The translations under genes were made by a program, and so were the position numbers. A DNA stretch of 64,000 bases, taken from the NCBI RefSeq assembly GCF_014648415.1, contig NZ_BMRB01000001.1:434001-498000 (forward strand), in the 5' to 3' direction. Below the pieces are notes generated by a model. It saw only the letters and a program-made list of their open reading frames with translations, was not told where the DNA came from and searched no databases. Numbering within the stretch: position 1 is the stretch's first letter; each line of letters begins with the position of its first letter. The stretch is from Actinokineospora fastidiosa (lineage in GTDB: Bacteria > Actinomycetota > Actinomycetes > Mycobacteriales > Pseudonocardiaceae). Shown piece by piece: positions 22,158 through 30,225 of this stretch.

Positions 22158-23465
22158 TCAGGCGGCGCTGAGCACGCCGTCCTGGCGGTCCTCCATCTCG
22201 CGCGCGCTGGTCTCGGGGAGCGCGAGGGTGCAGACCACCGAGAGCAGGCCGAAGCCCGCCAGCATCACGCCCACGGCGCCGCCGCCGTGGGCGGCGCTGA
22301 GGTCGGCGGCGAGGATGGGCGCGGTGCCGCCGCCCACCACGCCCGCGAGGTTGTAGGCGATGCCCGCGCCGCTGTAGCGGTAGCGGGTGCGGAACATCTC
22401 CGGCAGCAGCGCGCCCGCGGGCCCGTACGCCACGCCGAAGACCGCCATGGTGACCATCAGGACGACGGCGAACGCGACGGCCGACCCGGTGTCCAGCAGC
22501 GGGAACATCACCAGGCTCCACGGCACCGACACCACGCAGGCGCCGAGCACGACGCGCTTGCGGCCCACGCGGTCGGAGTAGACGCCGGACAGCGCGATCG
22601 CCGCGCCGAAGACGATCGTCGACGCCGCGCCGATGGCGAGCACGGCCGAGCGGGACAGCCCCACCTTGGCCGTGCCGTACGAGGTGAGGAACGCCGTGCC
22701 GATGTAGAAGAACGCGAACAGCATCGCCAGCGCGCCCGCGGCGAGCAGGATCTCCCGCCACTGGTGCCGGAACGCGCCGACGATCGGGGCGCGCGCCCTC
22801 GGCGCTGCCGGGTCGGCGACCGCCTTGCGGAACATCGGGGTCTCGTCGATCGCCAGCCGCACGTAGAGGCCGACGGCGAGCAGCAGCGCGCTGAGCAGGA
22901 ACGGCACCCGCCAGCCCCACTCGACGAACGCGGGCGAGGCCTCCCCGACGAAGAGGTTGACGATCAGGAACGTGACGCTGGAGAGCGCGAAGGCCAGCGC
23001 GGGGCCGAGCTGCGGGAAGACGCCGTAGAGCCCGCGTTTGCGCGCGGGCGCGTACTCCGCGGCCAGCAGCGTCGCGCCCGCCCACTCCCCGCCCACCGCC
23101 AGCCCCTGCGCGATCCGCAGGGCGACGAGCAGGATCGGCGCGGCCACGCCGATGCTGGCCGCGCTGGGCAGGCAGCCGATGAGCACGGTGGCGATCCCCA
23201 TGAGCAGCAGCGTGCTGATCAGGGTCCGCTTCCGGCCGAGCCGGTCGCCGAAGTGTCCGAACAGGACCGCGCCGAGCGGCCGCGCGCCGAAGGCGACGGC
23301 GAAGGTGGCGAACGAGGCCACCGTGCCCGCCGCCTCGCCGAGCGCGGGGAAGAAGACCTTGGGGAAGACGAGGGCTGCCGCCGTCCCGTAGATGAAGAAG
23401 TCGTAGAACTCGATGGTGGTGCCCGCGCAGCTGGCGAGCGCGACGCGGCGCATCGGTGTGCTCAT
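22158..23465 (-). CDS. MFS transporter, metabolite:H+ symporter (MHS) family
   Basis: 435 residues from ATG 23465 (GGGAGAG 4 nt upstream), 12 predicted membrane helices. The N-terminal CAGTTIEFYDFFIYGTAAALVF and GHFGDRLGRKRTL are the MHS signature shared by ShiA, KgtP and ProP, which import organic acids, shikimate or compatible solutes with protons. It lies next to a GAF-LuxR regulator and an acyl-CoA ligase. The promoter has the same 20-bp motif at the same distance as the ligase gene, so the three probably form an uptake-and-activation module for one carboxylic acid (inference). Substrate unknown; an aromatic or short organic acid fits the context. Confidence 0.9.
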   Translation of the reverse strand: MSTPMRRVALASCAGTTIEFYDFFIYGTAAALVFPKVFFPALGEAAGTVASFATFAVAFGARPLGAVLFGHFGDRLGRKRTLISTLLLMGIATVLIGCLPSAASIGVAAPILLVALRIAQGLAVGGEWAGATLLAAEYAPARKRGLYGVFPQLGPALAFALSSVTFLIVNLFVGEASPAFVEWGWRVPFLLSALLLAVGLYVRLAIDETPMFRKAVADPAAPRARAPIVGAFRHQWREILLAAGALAMLFAFFYIGTAFLTSYGTAKVGLSRSAVLAIGAASTIVFGAAIALSGVYSDRVGRKRVVLGACVVSVPWSLVMFPLLDTGSAVAFAVVLMVTMAVFGVAYGPAGALLPEMFRTRYRYSGAGIAYNLAGVVGGGTAPILAADLSAAHGGGAVGVMLAGFGLLSVVCTLALPETSAREMEDRQDGVLSAA

Positions 23466-23520
23466 CTGGCTCTCCCTCTCTTGCGTGGCAGGGAGTGTGA
23501 GGGAAGCCACGCTGGCCGGA

Positions 23521-23540
23521 ATACCCCCGGAAAGGGGTAG
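23521..23540 (-). promoter_or_regulatory. Regulatory motif upstream of MHS transporter
   Basis: On the minus strand CTACCCCTTTCCGGGGGTAT, identical at 17 of 20 positions to the site at 24467-24486. It ends 55 nt before the transporter start codon. Probable binding site of the GAF-LuxR regulator encoded at 23544. Confidence 0.65.
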
Positions 23541-23543
23541 CCG

Positions 23544-24404
23544 TCAGGGGAGCAGCATCGCCTTGCGGGCCCGGACGACGGCCTCGTGGCGCGTGCGCGC
23601 GTCCAGCTTGCGCATCGCGGACTGCAGGTACGCCTTGACCGTCTCCCTCGACAGCGCCAGCCGGTCGGCGACCTCGGCGTTGGTGCAGCCGAGCGCGACC
23701 TGGGAGAGCACGTCGGTCTCCCGAGTGGACAGTCGGACGGCTGGCTCCGGCGTCGGCTCGCCGTCGCCGAGGTCGGCGAGGCGCTGGGCGGCGGCGTAGA
23801 CGCGCCGCTGCAGGCCGGGGTCGGCGATGCTGCCCGCGATGGCCCGCAGCTCCGAGTGCACCGAGCGCAGTTCCTCCAGGGTCGCGGCCTGCGCGGGTTC
23901 GAGGTGGCGGACCGCGGCCAGCGACTGGGCCATGGCCAGCCTGCAGTCCACCTCGTCGCGGACGGCGAACTCGTGGGCGAGGCGGCGGCCTGCGGCGATG
24001 AACTGGTCCCACATCCGGTCGCCGAAGGCCAGCGGCTGGCGCAGCGCGCCGTAGAGGACGGCCCGGCAGCGCCCGCCCGCCTGCACGGGCACGGCGAGGA
24101 TGGAGGACAGGCCCTCGGCGAGGACGGGCCGGTCGTAGTCGTGGGTGATGGTGCGGGCGGCGCCGTAGTCGGTCACCCCGGCCGGGCGGCCCTGCACGAA
24201 CACCCGCCCGCCCAGCCCGGTGCCCGCGTGGACCTCCAGGTTGTGCAGGCCGGTGGTGCGGGTGCCGACGAACTCGACCAGGCGCAGCCGGTTGGCCGCG
24301 ACCTCACCGGCGAACGCGACCGGCACCCCCGACTGGCGCAGCGCGCGCAGTTCGGCGCGCAGGACCGCGCGGTCGTCGGGGCGCAGCAACCGGGTGTCCG
24401 TCAT
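23544..24404 (-). CDS. GAF-domain LuxR family transcriptional regulator
   Basis: 286 residues from ATG 24404 (AAGGAG 7 nt upstream). A GAF-like sensor (about 28-170: GTGLGGRVFVQGRPAGVTDYGAARTITHDYD and LSSILAVPVQAGGRCRAVLYGALR) is followed by a helical linker and a LuxR helix-turn-helix (about 222-280: LSTRETDVLSQVALGCTNAEVADRLALSRETVKAYLQSAMRKL). This architecture is typical of actinobacterial activators of catabolic genes. It is flanked by an MHS transporter on the same strand and a divergent acyl-CoA ligase. Both carry the same promoter motif, and one copy lies 63 bp upstream of the regulator itself. Confidence 0.9.
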   Translation of the reverse strand: MTDTRLLRPDDRAVLRAELRALRQSGVPVAFAGEVAANRLRLVEFVGTRTTGLHNLEVHAGTGLGGRVFVQGRPAGVTDYGAARTITHDYDRPVLAEGLSSILAVPVQAGGRCRAVLYGALRQPLAFGDRMWDQFIAAGRRLAHEFAVRDEVDCRLAMAQSLAAVRHLEPAQAATLEELRSVHSELRAIAGSIADPGLQRRVYAAAQRLADLGDGEPTPEPAVRLSTRETDVLSQVALGCTNAEVADRLALSRETVKAYLQSAMRKLDARTRHEAVVRARKAMLLP

Positions 24405-24466
24405 CGGCCCGCTCCTTGGCGTCGATCCGCCCACGGTACGACGCAGGGGACGGGGAGTCGACCGTC

Positions 24467-24486
24467 CTACCCACTTCCGGGGGTAG
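24467..24486 (+). promoter_or_regulatory. Regulatory motif upstream of acyl-CoA ligase
   Basis: CTACCCACTTCCGGGGGTAG, with inverted CTACCC/GGGTAG arms, ending 55 nt before the ligase ATG. Paired with the near-identical site at 23521-23540. It lies between the divergent GAF-LuxR and ligase genes. Confidence 0.65.
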
Positions 24487-24541
24487 AGCGCCGCGGCCCG
24501 CGCGGGCCACCCTGACCGCCGACGTGGGAAGGAGCCGCACG

Positions 24542-26233
24542 ATGACGCCGACGCAGGACTACCGCGAGGCCCGCGACCTGCTGATCCGCTCCCGGACCGA
24601 GTACGACGCGGCGATGGCGGGATTCCGCTGGCCGCGCATCGATGGCCGGTTCAACTGGGCGGTCGACTGGTTCGACGCCATCGCCAGGGGCAACGACCGG
24701 ACCGCGCTGTGGATCGTGGAGGAGGACGGCGCCGAGGCGCGCTACACCTTCGACGAGATGGCGCGCCGGTCCGACCGGGTGGCGACCTGGCTGAGCGGCA
24801 TCGGCGTAGGGGTCGGCGACCCTGTCCTGCTCATGCTGGGCAACCAGGTGGAGCTGTGGGAGTCGATGCTGGCGCTGATGAAGCTGGGCGCGGTCATCAT
24901 CCCCACGACGACCGCCCTCGGGCCCGCCGACCTCGCCGACCGCATCGAGCGCGCGGGCGCGCGGTTCGTGATCGCCAACGCCGCCGACACCGGGAAGTTC
25001 ACCGGGGTCACCGGCGTGGTGGTGGGCGATCCGGCGCCGGGGTGGCACTCCTACTCCGCCGCCGACTCCGTGGCCGACGTGCGCACGTTCTCCTCGGTGA
25101 CGTCGGCGGACGACCCGCTGCTGTTCTACTTCACGTCCGGGACGACGAACCGGCCGAAGCTGGTGGAGCACACGCAGGTGTCGTACCCGGTGGGCCATCT
25201 GTCCACTCTGTACTGGATCGGGCTGCGCCCCGGCGACGTGCACCTGAACATCAGCTCGCCGGGCTGGGCCAAGCACGCGTGGAGCTCGTTCTTCGTGCCG
25301 TGGATCGCCGAGGCGACGATCTTCGTCTACAACTACTCGCGCTTCGACGCCGCCGCCCTGCTGGCCCAGGTCCGCCGCGCGGGCGTGACGACGATGTGCG
25401 CCCCGCCGACGGTCTGGCGGATGCTGATCAAGGCCGACCTCTCCGGCGGCCCGGGCGCGCTGCGCGAGGTCGTGTCCGCGGGCGAGCCGCTCAACCCCGA
25501 GGTCATCGACCAGATCGAGGCCGCGTGGGGCCTGACGCTGCGCGACGGCTTCGGCCAGACCGAGACGACCGCGCAGGTCGGCAACCCGCCGGGCGCGCCG
25601 CTGAAGCCCGGGTCGATGGGCCGCCCGCTGCCCGGCGTCCCCGTGGTCCTGGTCGACCCGCTGACCGGCGAGCCGTCGTCGTCGGAGGGCGAGCTGTGCC
25701 TGGAGCTGTCCGCGCTCAACCTGATGACCGGCTACCGCGACGACCCGGCCAGGGACGCTGAGGTCAGGGCGGGCGGCTACTACCACACCGGCGACGTGGC
25801 CTCCCTGGATTCCGACGGGTACCTGACCTACATCGGCCGCACCGACGACGTGTTCAAGGCGTCGGACTACAAGGTCTCGCCGTTCGAGCTGGAGAGCGTG
25901 CTGGTCGAGCACCCCGCGGTGCTGGAGGCTGCCGTCGTGCCCGCGCCGGACGAGGTGCGCCTGGCGGTGCCCAAGGCGTACGTGTCGCTGGCCCCGGGCT
26001 GGGAGGCGGGCCCGGCGACAGCGCTGGAGATCCTGCGGCACGCGCGCGAGCACCTGGCGCCCTACCTGCGAGTGCGGCGGCTGGAGTTCTTCGACCTGCC
26101 GAAGACGATCTCGGGCAAGATCCGCCGGGTCGAGCTGCGGGGCCGCGAGCAGGCGGCGGCGGGCGTCCGGCTGGCTGAGGAGTACCGCGACAGCGATTTC
26201 GCCGAGCTGACCGGCCGGGAGGGTCCGCGCTGA
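24542..26233 (+). CDS. AMP-forming acyl-CoA synthetase (MACS-type)
   Basis: 563 residues from ATG 24542 (GGAAGGAG 6 nt upstream). Adenylate-forming ligase with P-loop YFTSGTTNRPKLVEHT (about 198), the FGQTETTAQVG motif (about 337), YYHTGDVASLDSDGYLTYIGRTDDVFKASDYKVSP (about 415-450) and the C-terminal catalytic Lys in LPKTISGKIRRVELR. The DVFKASDYKVSPFELES form and overall length fit medium-chain or aromatic acyl-CoA synthetases. It shares a promoter motif with the MHS transporter, so it would activate the acid the transporter imports (inference). Convergent with pucR, 3 bp apart. Confidence 0.9.
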   Translation: MTPTQDYREARDLLIRSRTEYDAAMAGFRWPRIDGRFNWAVDWFDAIARGNDRTALWIVEEDGAEARYTFDEMARRSDRVATWLSGIGVGVGDPVLLMLGNQVELWESMLALMKLGAVIIPTTTALGPADLADRIERAGARFVIANAADTGKFTGVTGVVVGDPAPGWHSYSAADSVADVRTFSSVTSADDPLLFYFTSGTTNRPKLVEHTQVSYPVGHLSTLYWIGLRPGDVHLNISSPGWAKHAWSSFFVPWIAEATIFVYNYSRFDAAALLAQVRRAGVTTMCAPPTVWRMLIKADLSGGPGALREVVSAGEPLNPEVIDQIEAAWGLTLRDGFGQTETTAQVGNPPGAPLKPGSMGRPLPGVPVVLVDPLTGEPSSSEGELCLELSALNLMTGYRDDPARDAEVRAGGYYHTGDVASLDSDGYLTYIGRTDDVFKASDYKVSPFELESVLVEHPAVLEAAVVPAPDEVRLAVPKAYVSLAPGWEAGPATALEILRHAREHLAPYLRVRRLEFFDLPKTISGKIRRVELRGREQAAAGVRLAEEYRDSDFAELTGREGPR

Positions 26234-26236
26234 CGG

Positions 26237-27412
26237 TCAGGCCGCGCCGAGGCGCTGCGTCTCGATCGCCAGGTACAGCTCCGCCGTGCCCCGCGGGTCG
26301 GCGAGGTCGCGCCCGGTGAGTTCCTGGACCCGGCGGATGCGGTACCGCACGGTGTTGGGGTGGACGAAGAGGCGCTCGGCGGCGTCCTTGGCCGAGCCGT
26401 GCTCGGCGAACCACACGCGCAGCGTCGTCAGCAGGACGTCCCGCTCCGCCGCCGGGAGGGCGAGCAGGTTCGCCAGGATGTCGCGGGCGAGTTCCCCGGC
26501 GAGCGCGCCAGCGCCCGCCACGAGTGTCGTGAGTGGACGGTCGGTGAACGCGGCCGCGCCGTGCTCGCCGGGGGCGAGGCAGCGGCGGGCGATCCGCGCG
26601 CGGCGCAGGGCGGCGGGCAGCAGGTGCATGCCGGTGACCGGCGGGCTCATCCCGACCGCCCCGGCGAGGCGGTCCAGGCTCTGCCGCAGGCCGCGCAGGT
26701 CGCCGGGCACGACCACGACGCCCACCTCGGCGTCGGCCGTGCGCCGCCAGACCGCGCGCCAGCGGGCCGGGTCGACCACGGTGGACGGCGCGGGGTCGGC
26801 GGCGTCGGCGTACAGCACGACGAAGGGGCCCGCGACGGGCAGGCCGAGGCCGCGGGCGGCGTCGGCGAACTCGGCGGGCCGGGTGACGCGGCCGTCGAGG
26901 AGGCCGTCGAGCCAGGCGGCGCGGGCCTTCTCGGCGCAGCGGGCCTCGTCCGCGGCCACCTCGGTGTACGCCGTCGCGATGGTCTCGGAGTAGGCGTCGA
27001 CGATGCGCCAGATCGCGGTGCTGACCGGCAGCAGCTGCTCCGGGGTGATCGTCCCCGGCGGGATCGCCCGCTCCACGATCGCCTGGTAGGAGAACGTCCC
27101 CGCGATGCGGAACGCCCGCAGGACGGCGGGCAGCGGGATGCCCATGCGGGCCTGCGCGCGGGCGGTCTTGCGGGCGCACTCGATGTGGACGTCGCGGCAT
27201 TCGAGGAACGCGTCGAAGGCGTTGCGGAGATTGACCTCGCACACCTTGCGCAGTTCATCGGGAGCGGTCTCCTCGACCCGCCGGTAGGACTCCTCCTTGT
27301 CGCGCAGGAGCGCGGCGAGCTCGGCCGCGAGCACCGGCAGCCGTCCGAGCTGCGCTTTCGCCACCTCGGCGAGCTCGGGCGGCAGCGGCGACATGACCGT
27401 CGGAACGCCCAT
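26237..27412 (-). CDS. PucR family transcriptional regulator
   Basis: 391 residues. The N-terminal half is helical (sensory, RsbT-co-antagonist-like). The centre has a GGDEF-like remnant domain (PVAGPFVVLYADAADP...). The last 70 residues are the PucR C-terminal helix-turn-helix (LLTTLRVWFAEHGSAKDAAERLFVHPNTVRYRIRRVQELTGRDL). The start ATG 27412 lacks a ribosome site but is 6 nt after TACAGT, which fits a leaderless transcript; ATG 27394 is the alternative. PucR proteins control purine or other catabolic genes. No such target is adjacent, apart from the convergent acyl-CoA ligase. Confidence 0.88.
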   Translation of the reverse strand: MGVPTVMSPLPPELAEVAKAQLGRLPVLAAELAALLRDKEESYRRVEETAPDELRKVCEVNLRNAFDAFLECRDVHIECARKTARAQARMGIPLPAVLRAFRIAGTFSYQAIVERAIPPGTITPEQLLPVSTAIWRIVDAYSETIATAYTEVAADEARCAEKARAAWLDGLLDGRVTRPAEFADAARGLGLPVAGPFVVLYADAADPAPSTVVDPARWRAVWRRTADAEVGVVVVPGDLRGLRQSLDRLAGAVGMSPPVTGMHLLPAALRRARIARRCLAPGEHGAAAFTDRPLTTLVAGAGALAGELARDILANLLALPAAERDVLLTTLRVWFAEHGSAKDAAERLFVHPNTVRYRIRRVQELTGRDLADPRGTAELYLAIETQRLGAA

Positions 27413-27469
27413 CGCACGACTGTAACCCGGTTTTTGCCCATTCCGTACCGGCCGGTAGCGGAATTGTTG

Positions 27470-28624
27470 TCACACGGGATCGATCCCGAACGCGCCGAGC
27501 AGCGTGCCGAACTTCGCCGACGTCTCGGCCAGTTCGGCGGCCGGGTCGGAGGCGGGCATGATCCCCGCGCCCGCGAACAGCCGCATGCGCGACCCGGCGA
27601 CCTCGGCGCAGCGGATCGCCACGACCCACTCGCCGTCGCCGGAGGCGTCGCACCAGCCGACGACGCCGCTGTAGAAGCCGCGGTCGAACGGCTCCAGCTC
27701 GGCGATGGTGTCGCGGGCCAGCGCGGTGGGCGTGCCGCAGATGGCCGGGGTCGGGTGCAGGGCGGCGGCCAGCCGCAGCGACGAGACGTCCGGGTCGGCC
27801 AGCGTCCCGGTCACCCGGGTCGACAGGTGCCACACGGTCGGCGTCCTGATCAGCTCGGGGCGCTCCGGCACGGAGATGGCCGTGCAGAACGGGCGCATGG
27901 TCTCGACCACGGCGTCGACCACGACGCGGTGCTCGTCGAGGTTCTTGGCCGAGGCCAGCAGCGCGGCGGCGTTGGCCCGGTCCGCGGCGGGGTCCGCGCC
28001 GCGCGGGAGCGTCCCGGCCAGCGGGTTGGCCGTGACGGTCATGCCTCGGCGGGACAGCAGCAGCTCGGGGGTGGCGCCGACCAGCGTGGTGTCGGGCAGC
28101 TCGGCGGCGAAGGTGTAGCCGCGCGGATTGGCCCGCACCAGCCCCGGGAGCAGCCCGGGGAGGTCGACCGGCGCGGCGAAGTCCAGCTCCAGGGTCCGGG
28201 CGAGCACCACTTTGCGCAGCTCCGACCCGTTACGCAGGGTACGCACGGCGGCCGAGACAGCGGCCTCGTACGCCGACCCCGACGGCACCGACCGCCGCTC
28301 CACCGGCACCCACCGCGGCGGCACCCCCGCAGGCGCTACCGCAGGCCCGGCCCGCGTCGCGGACTCGGGAATCACCACATGCGAAGCCGCCCCGGGCAGA
28401 AAGGGCAACGCCCCGACGGCGAGCGGGGCGCCGGTGTCGAGCAGCAACTTGGCCACCCGCCCGGCGAGTTCATCGGCATCGGTCTCGGCGACCACGGCCT
28501 GACCACCCCGCGCGTGCACCGTGGTCTCCGGCCCCGCGAGCAGGAAGTCGCCGGGGCGGTAACCGGCCACGAGCGAAGCCGCACCCGAGTTATCCACAGG
28601 CAGCCACCGTGCCCCTGTTGACAA
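27470..28624 (-). CDS. Isochorismate synthase (MenF/DhbC family)
   Basis: 384 residues starting at a TTG. A chorismate-binding enzyme that converts chorismate to isochorismate for menaquinone or a catecholate siderophore. Conserved blocks: KVVLARTLELDF, GATPELLLSRRG, NPLAGTLPRG, KNLDEHRVVVDAV, PTPAICGTP and FDRGFYSGVVGWCDASGDGEWVVAIRCAEV, with the catalytic and Mg-binding residues in the last blocks. No other menaquinone or siderophore gene is adjacent, so the pathway cannot be decided. Upstream lies a long minisatellite tract rather than a normal promoter region, so the true promoter should be close to 28630-28670. Confidence 0.9.
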   Translation of the reverse strand: MSTGARWLPVDNSGAASLVAGYRPGDFLLAGPETTVHARGGQAVVAETDADELAGRVAKLLLDTGAPLAVGALPFLPGAASHVVIPESATRAGPAVAPAGVPPRWVPVERRSVPSGSAYEAAVSAAVRTLRNGSELRKVVLARTLELDFAAPVDLPGLLPGLVRANPRGYTFAAELPDTTLVGATPELLLSRRGMTVTANPLAGTLPRGADPAADRANAAALLASAKNLDEHRVVVDAVVETMRPFCTAISVPERPELIRTPTVWHLSTRVTGTLADPDVSSLRLAAALHPTPAICGTPTALARDTIAELEPFDRGFYSGVVGWCDASGDGEWVVAIRCAEVAGSRMRLFAGAGIMPASDPAAELAETSAKFGTLLGAFGIDPV

Positions 28625-28664
28625 GTTCGGAATATCGGTAGTTTGGAAAAAGAGGGCGGTTTGC

Positions 28665-29440
28665 CCCCGGTTGGGGCGGGGTCCGTTCGCCGGGGTTTGC
28701 GGGGATGTGGGCGTGGGCGAGGGCCTGCGTGGGGACCGCCGGGCTCGTGGTCCGTCCGCCGGGATCTACGGGAACGTGAGCGTGGGCCTGTCTGGGGGCA
28801 GCAGGGCACGTGGTTCGTCCACCGGGATCTACGAGAACGTGAGCGAGGGCCTGCCGCGGGGCAACCGGGCTCGTGGTCCTTTCGCTGGGGATCGAGAGAC
28901 CGTGGCCATGCGCGAGGGACTGCCAGGGGGCGGTTCGGCTGGTGGTCCGTCCACAGGCGTTCGAGGGAACGTGGCGACGCGGGTGGGATTGCCTGGGGGC
29001 AGCGGCGCTCGTCCGTCCGCCGGGATTCGGGAGAGCATGGTCGCGCGCGAGAGCCTGCCTGCGCGCGGCAGGGCTGGTGGTGCGAGCGCCGGGATTCGGG
29101 AGAACGTGACCTCGTGCGAGGACCTGCCTGCGAGCAGCCGCGCTGATAGTCCATCGGCCGTGATTCGCGGCGACGTGATCACGTGCGAGGGCCAACCAAG
29201 AGGCAGTCGGACTGGTGGTCCGTCCGCGAGCGTTCGGGGCAACGTGGTCGCGCGCGAGGGCCTGCCAGGGGGCAGTCGGACTGGTGGTCCGTCCGCGAGC
29301 GTTCGGGGCAACGTGGTCGTGGGCGAGGGCCTGCCAGGAGGCGGCGAGGCTCGGGGTCCATGAGCCGGGATTCGGGGAGGCGTGGACGGGCGCGAGGGTC
29401 TGTTCGGGGGCGGCCGGGGTGGGCCGTTCGAGCGCGTCGT
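28665..29440. repeat. Degenerate 69-bp minisatellite (about 11 units)
   Basis: A tract of roughly 775 bp built from diverged tandem units. The two best copies are exactly 69 bp apart (CGTCCGCGAG at 29221 and 29290). Conserved words are CTGGTGGTCCGTCCGC, CGTTCGGGGCAACGTGGTC and GCGAGGGCCTGCC. Because 69 is a multiple of three, several frames on both strands stay open and show 23-residue periodicity. None has a ribosome site or convincing codon bias, and the only long frame begins inside the mihF terminator hairpin. Lies between the isochorismate synthase start and the mihF terminator. Confidence 0.8.
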
Positions 29441-29513
29441 CCACGGTCCCATCATGCCTACCGGGGAGTCGGGGGACGGAACGGGCAGTGCGTGTCCTTG
29501 CCCACGCAAAGCG

Positions 29514-29545
29514 GCAGGTGGGCACCCGTGGGGGTGCCCACCTGC
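29514..29545 (-). terminator. Rho-independent terminator of mihF
   Basis: GCAGGTGGGCACCC and GGGTGCCCACCTGC, 14-bp perfect stem with a 4-nt loop, 22 bp past the mihF stop. On the transcribed strand it is followed by GCTTTGCG. Confidence 0.85.
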
Positions 29546-29566
29546 GAAAAGGACCTAGGTCCCGAT

Positions 29567-29878
29567 CTAGCCGAGCGCCTCGATCAGTGCGGCGCGCTGG
29601 CGTTCGCCGAGGCCGGCTGCGCGGCGGTCGGGGTCGATGCCCGCCTGCTCAAGCAGGGCGGCGACCTTCACCTGACCGAGTCCGGGGACGGCCTTGAGGA
29701 GCGCGGCGACCTTGGTCTTGCCGATGGTCTTGTCGTCCTTGGCCTTGCCGAGCACGTCGGCGATGGTCTTCTCCCCCGCTTTGATCGACGCGAGCAGTTC
29801 CGAGCGCGCCTTGCGGGCCTCGGCTGCCTTGGCGAGCGCCTCGGCGCGCTGCTCGGGGGTCAACGTGGGCAGAGCCAA
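29567..29878 (-). CDS. mihF: Integration host factor, actinobacterial type
   Basis: 103 residues from TTG 29878, chosen because AGGA lies 8 nt upstream and MALPTLTPEQRAEALAKAAEARKAR is the standard N-terminus; in-frame codons further upstream would add a non-conserved extension. The core contains RSELLASIKAGEKTIADVLGKAKDDKTIGKTKVAALLKAVPGLGQVKVAALLEQAGI, a helix-two-turn-helix nucleoid protein essential in mycobacteria. It bends DNA and supports phage integration. The C-terminus ends GERQRAALIEALG. In many actinomycetes gmk and rpoZ follow mihF; here a terminator and a minisatellite follow instead, so the usual operon is broken. Divergent from fadD. Confidence 0.93.
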   Translation of the reverse strand: MALPTLTPEQRAEALAKAAEARKARSELLASIKAGEKTIADVLGKAKDDKTIGKTKVAALLKAVPGLGQVKVAALLEQAGIDPDRRAAGLGERQRAALIEALG

Positions 29879-30225
29879 CGTAATTGTCCTTTCATTCCCA
29901 CCCCGCCGTTGCGGCGGCGGGGTCACATCTGGTGTGCGGCACCGCGACTACCCACGGTCACCGCTGGAGGCTGTCGTCCCCACCCGTGGTCGGCGGTGCC
30001 ACCCGGCCTGCCCGGGTGCCTTTGGCCAGTAAACGACACCTCGGGTCGCAACATACCCCCGACACGCGGAAATCTCCTGTGGAGCGTCCCGTCAACGGGT
30101 GACGACGGAGCGTGACAGCATGATCAACTAGCCGTCGGGTGGTGTCCTGGGCCACAGGCGCGCACTAGAGTCACGTCTTACTCGCCAGTAAGTCGGGGAC
30201 CGAACGCCAGGGAGCTTGAGCGACG
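29879..30225. other. Divergent intergenic region mihF / fadD
   Basis: 347 bp without a supported gene. Contains the mihF promoter region, several short GC inverted repeats (for example around CACCCGTGGTCGGCGGTG) and, at its right end, the operator at 30177-30192 in front of fadD. Confidence 0.6.
30177..30192. promoter_or_regulatory. TetR-type operator before fadD
   Basis: CTTACT-CGCC-AGTAAG, 6-bp arms with a 4-bp spacer, 33 bp upstream of the fadD start. TNACT...AGTNA inverted repeats are typical of TetR-family regulators of fatty-acid and acyl-CoA genes in actinobacteria. The binder is not adjacent; the TetR at 46727 is one candidate. Confidence 0.55.

Noticed and set aside
20143-24012. Long minus-strand frame
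   Set aside because: Antisense to the FadD15 ligase and out of frame with the MHS transporter; composition only.
27470-28624. Anthranilate synthase component I
   Set aside because: The length and the LPRG/ICGTP/WCDASGDGEW blocks fit isochorismate synthase better.
28590-29525. A 23-residue repeat protein on the minus strand
   Set aside because: Its start lies within the mihF terminator hairpin, no ribosome site, and equally repetitive frames exist on both strands, so the repeat is a DNA feature.
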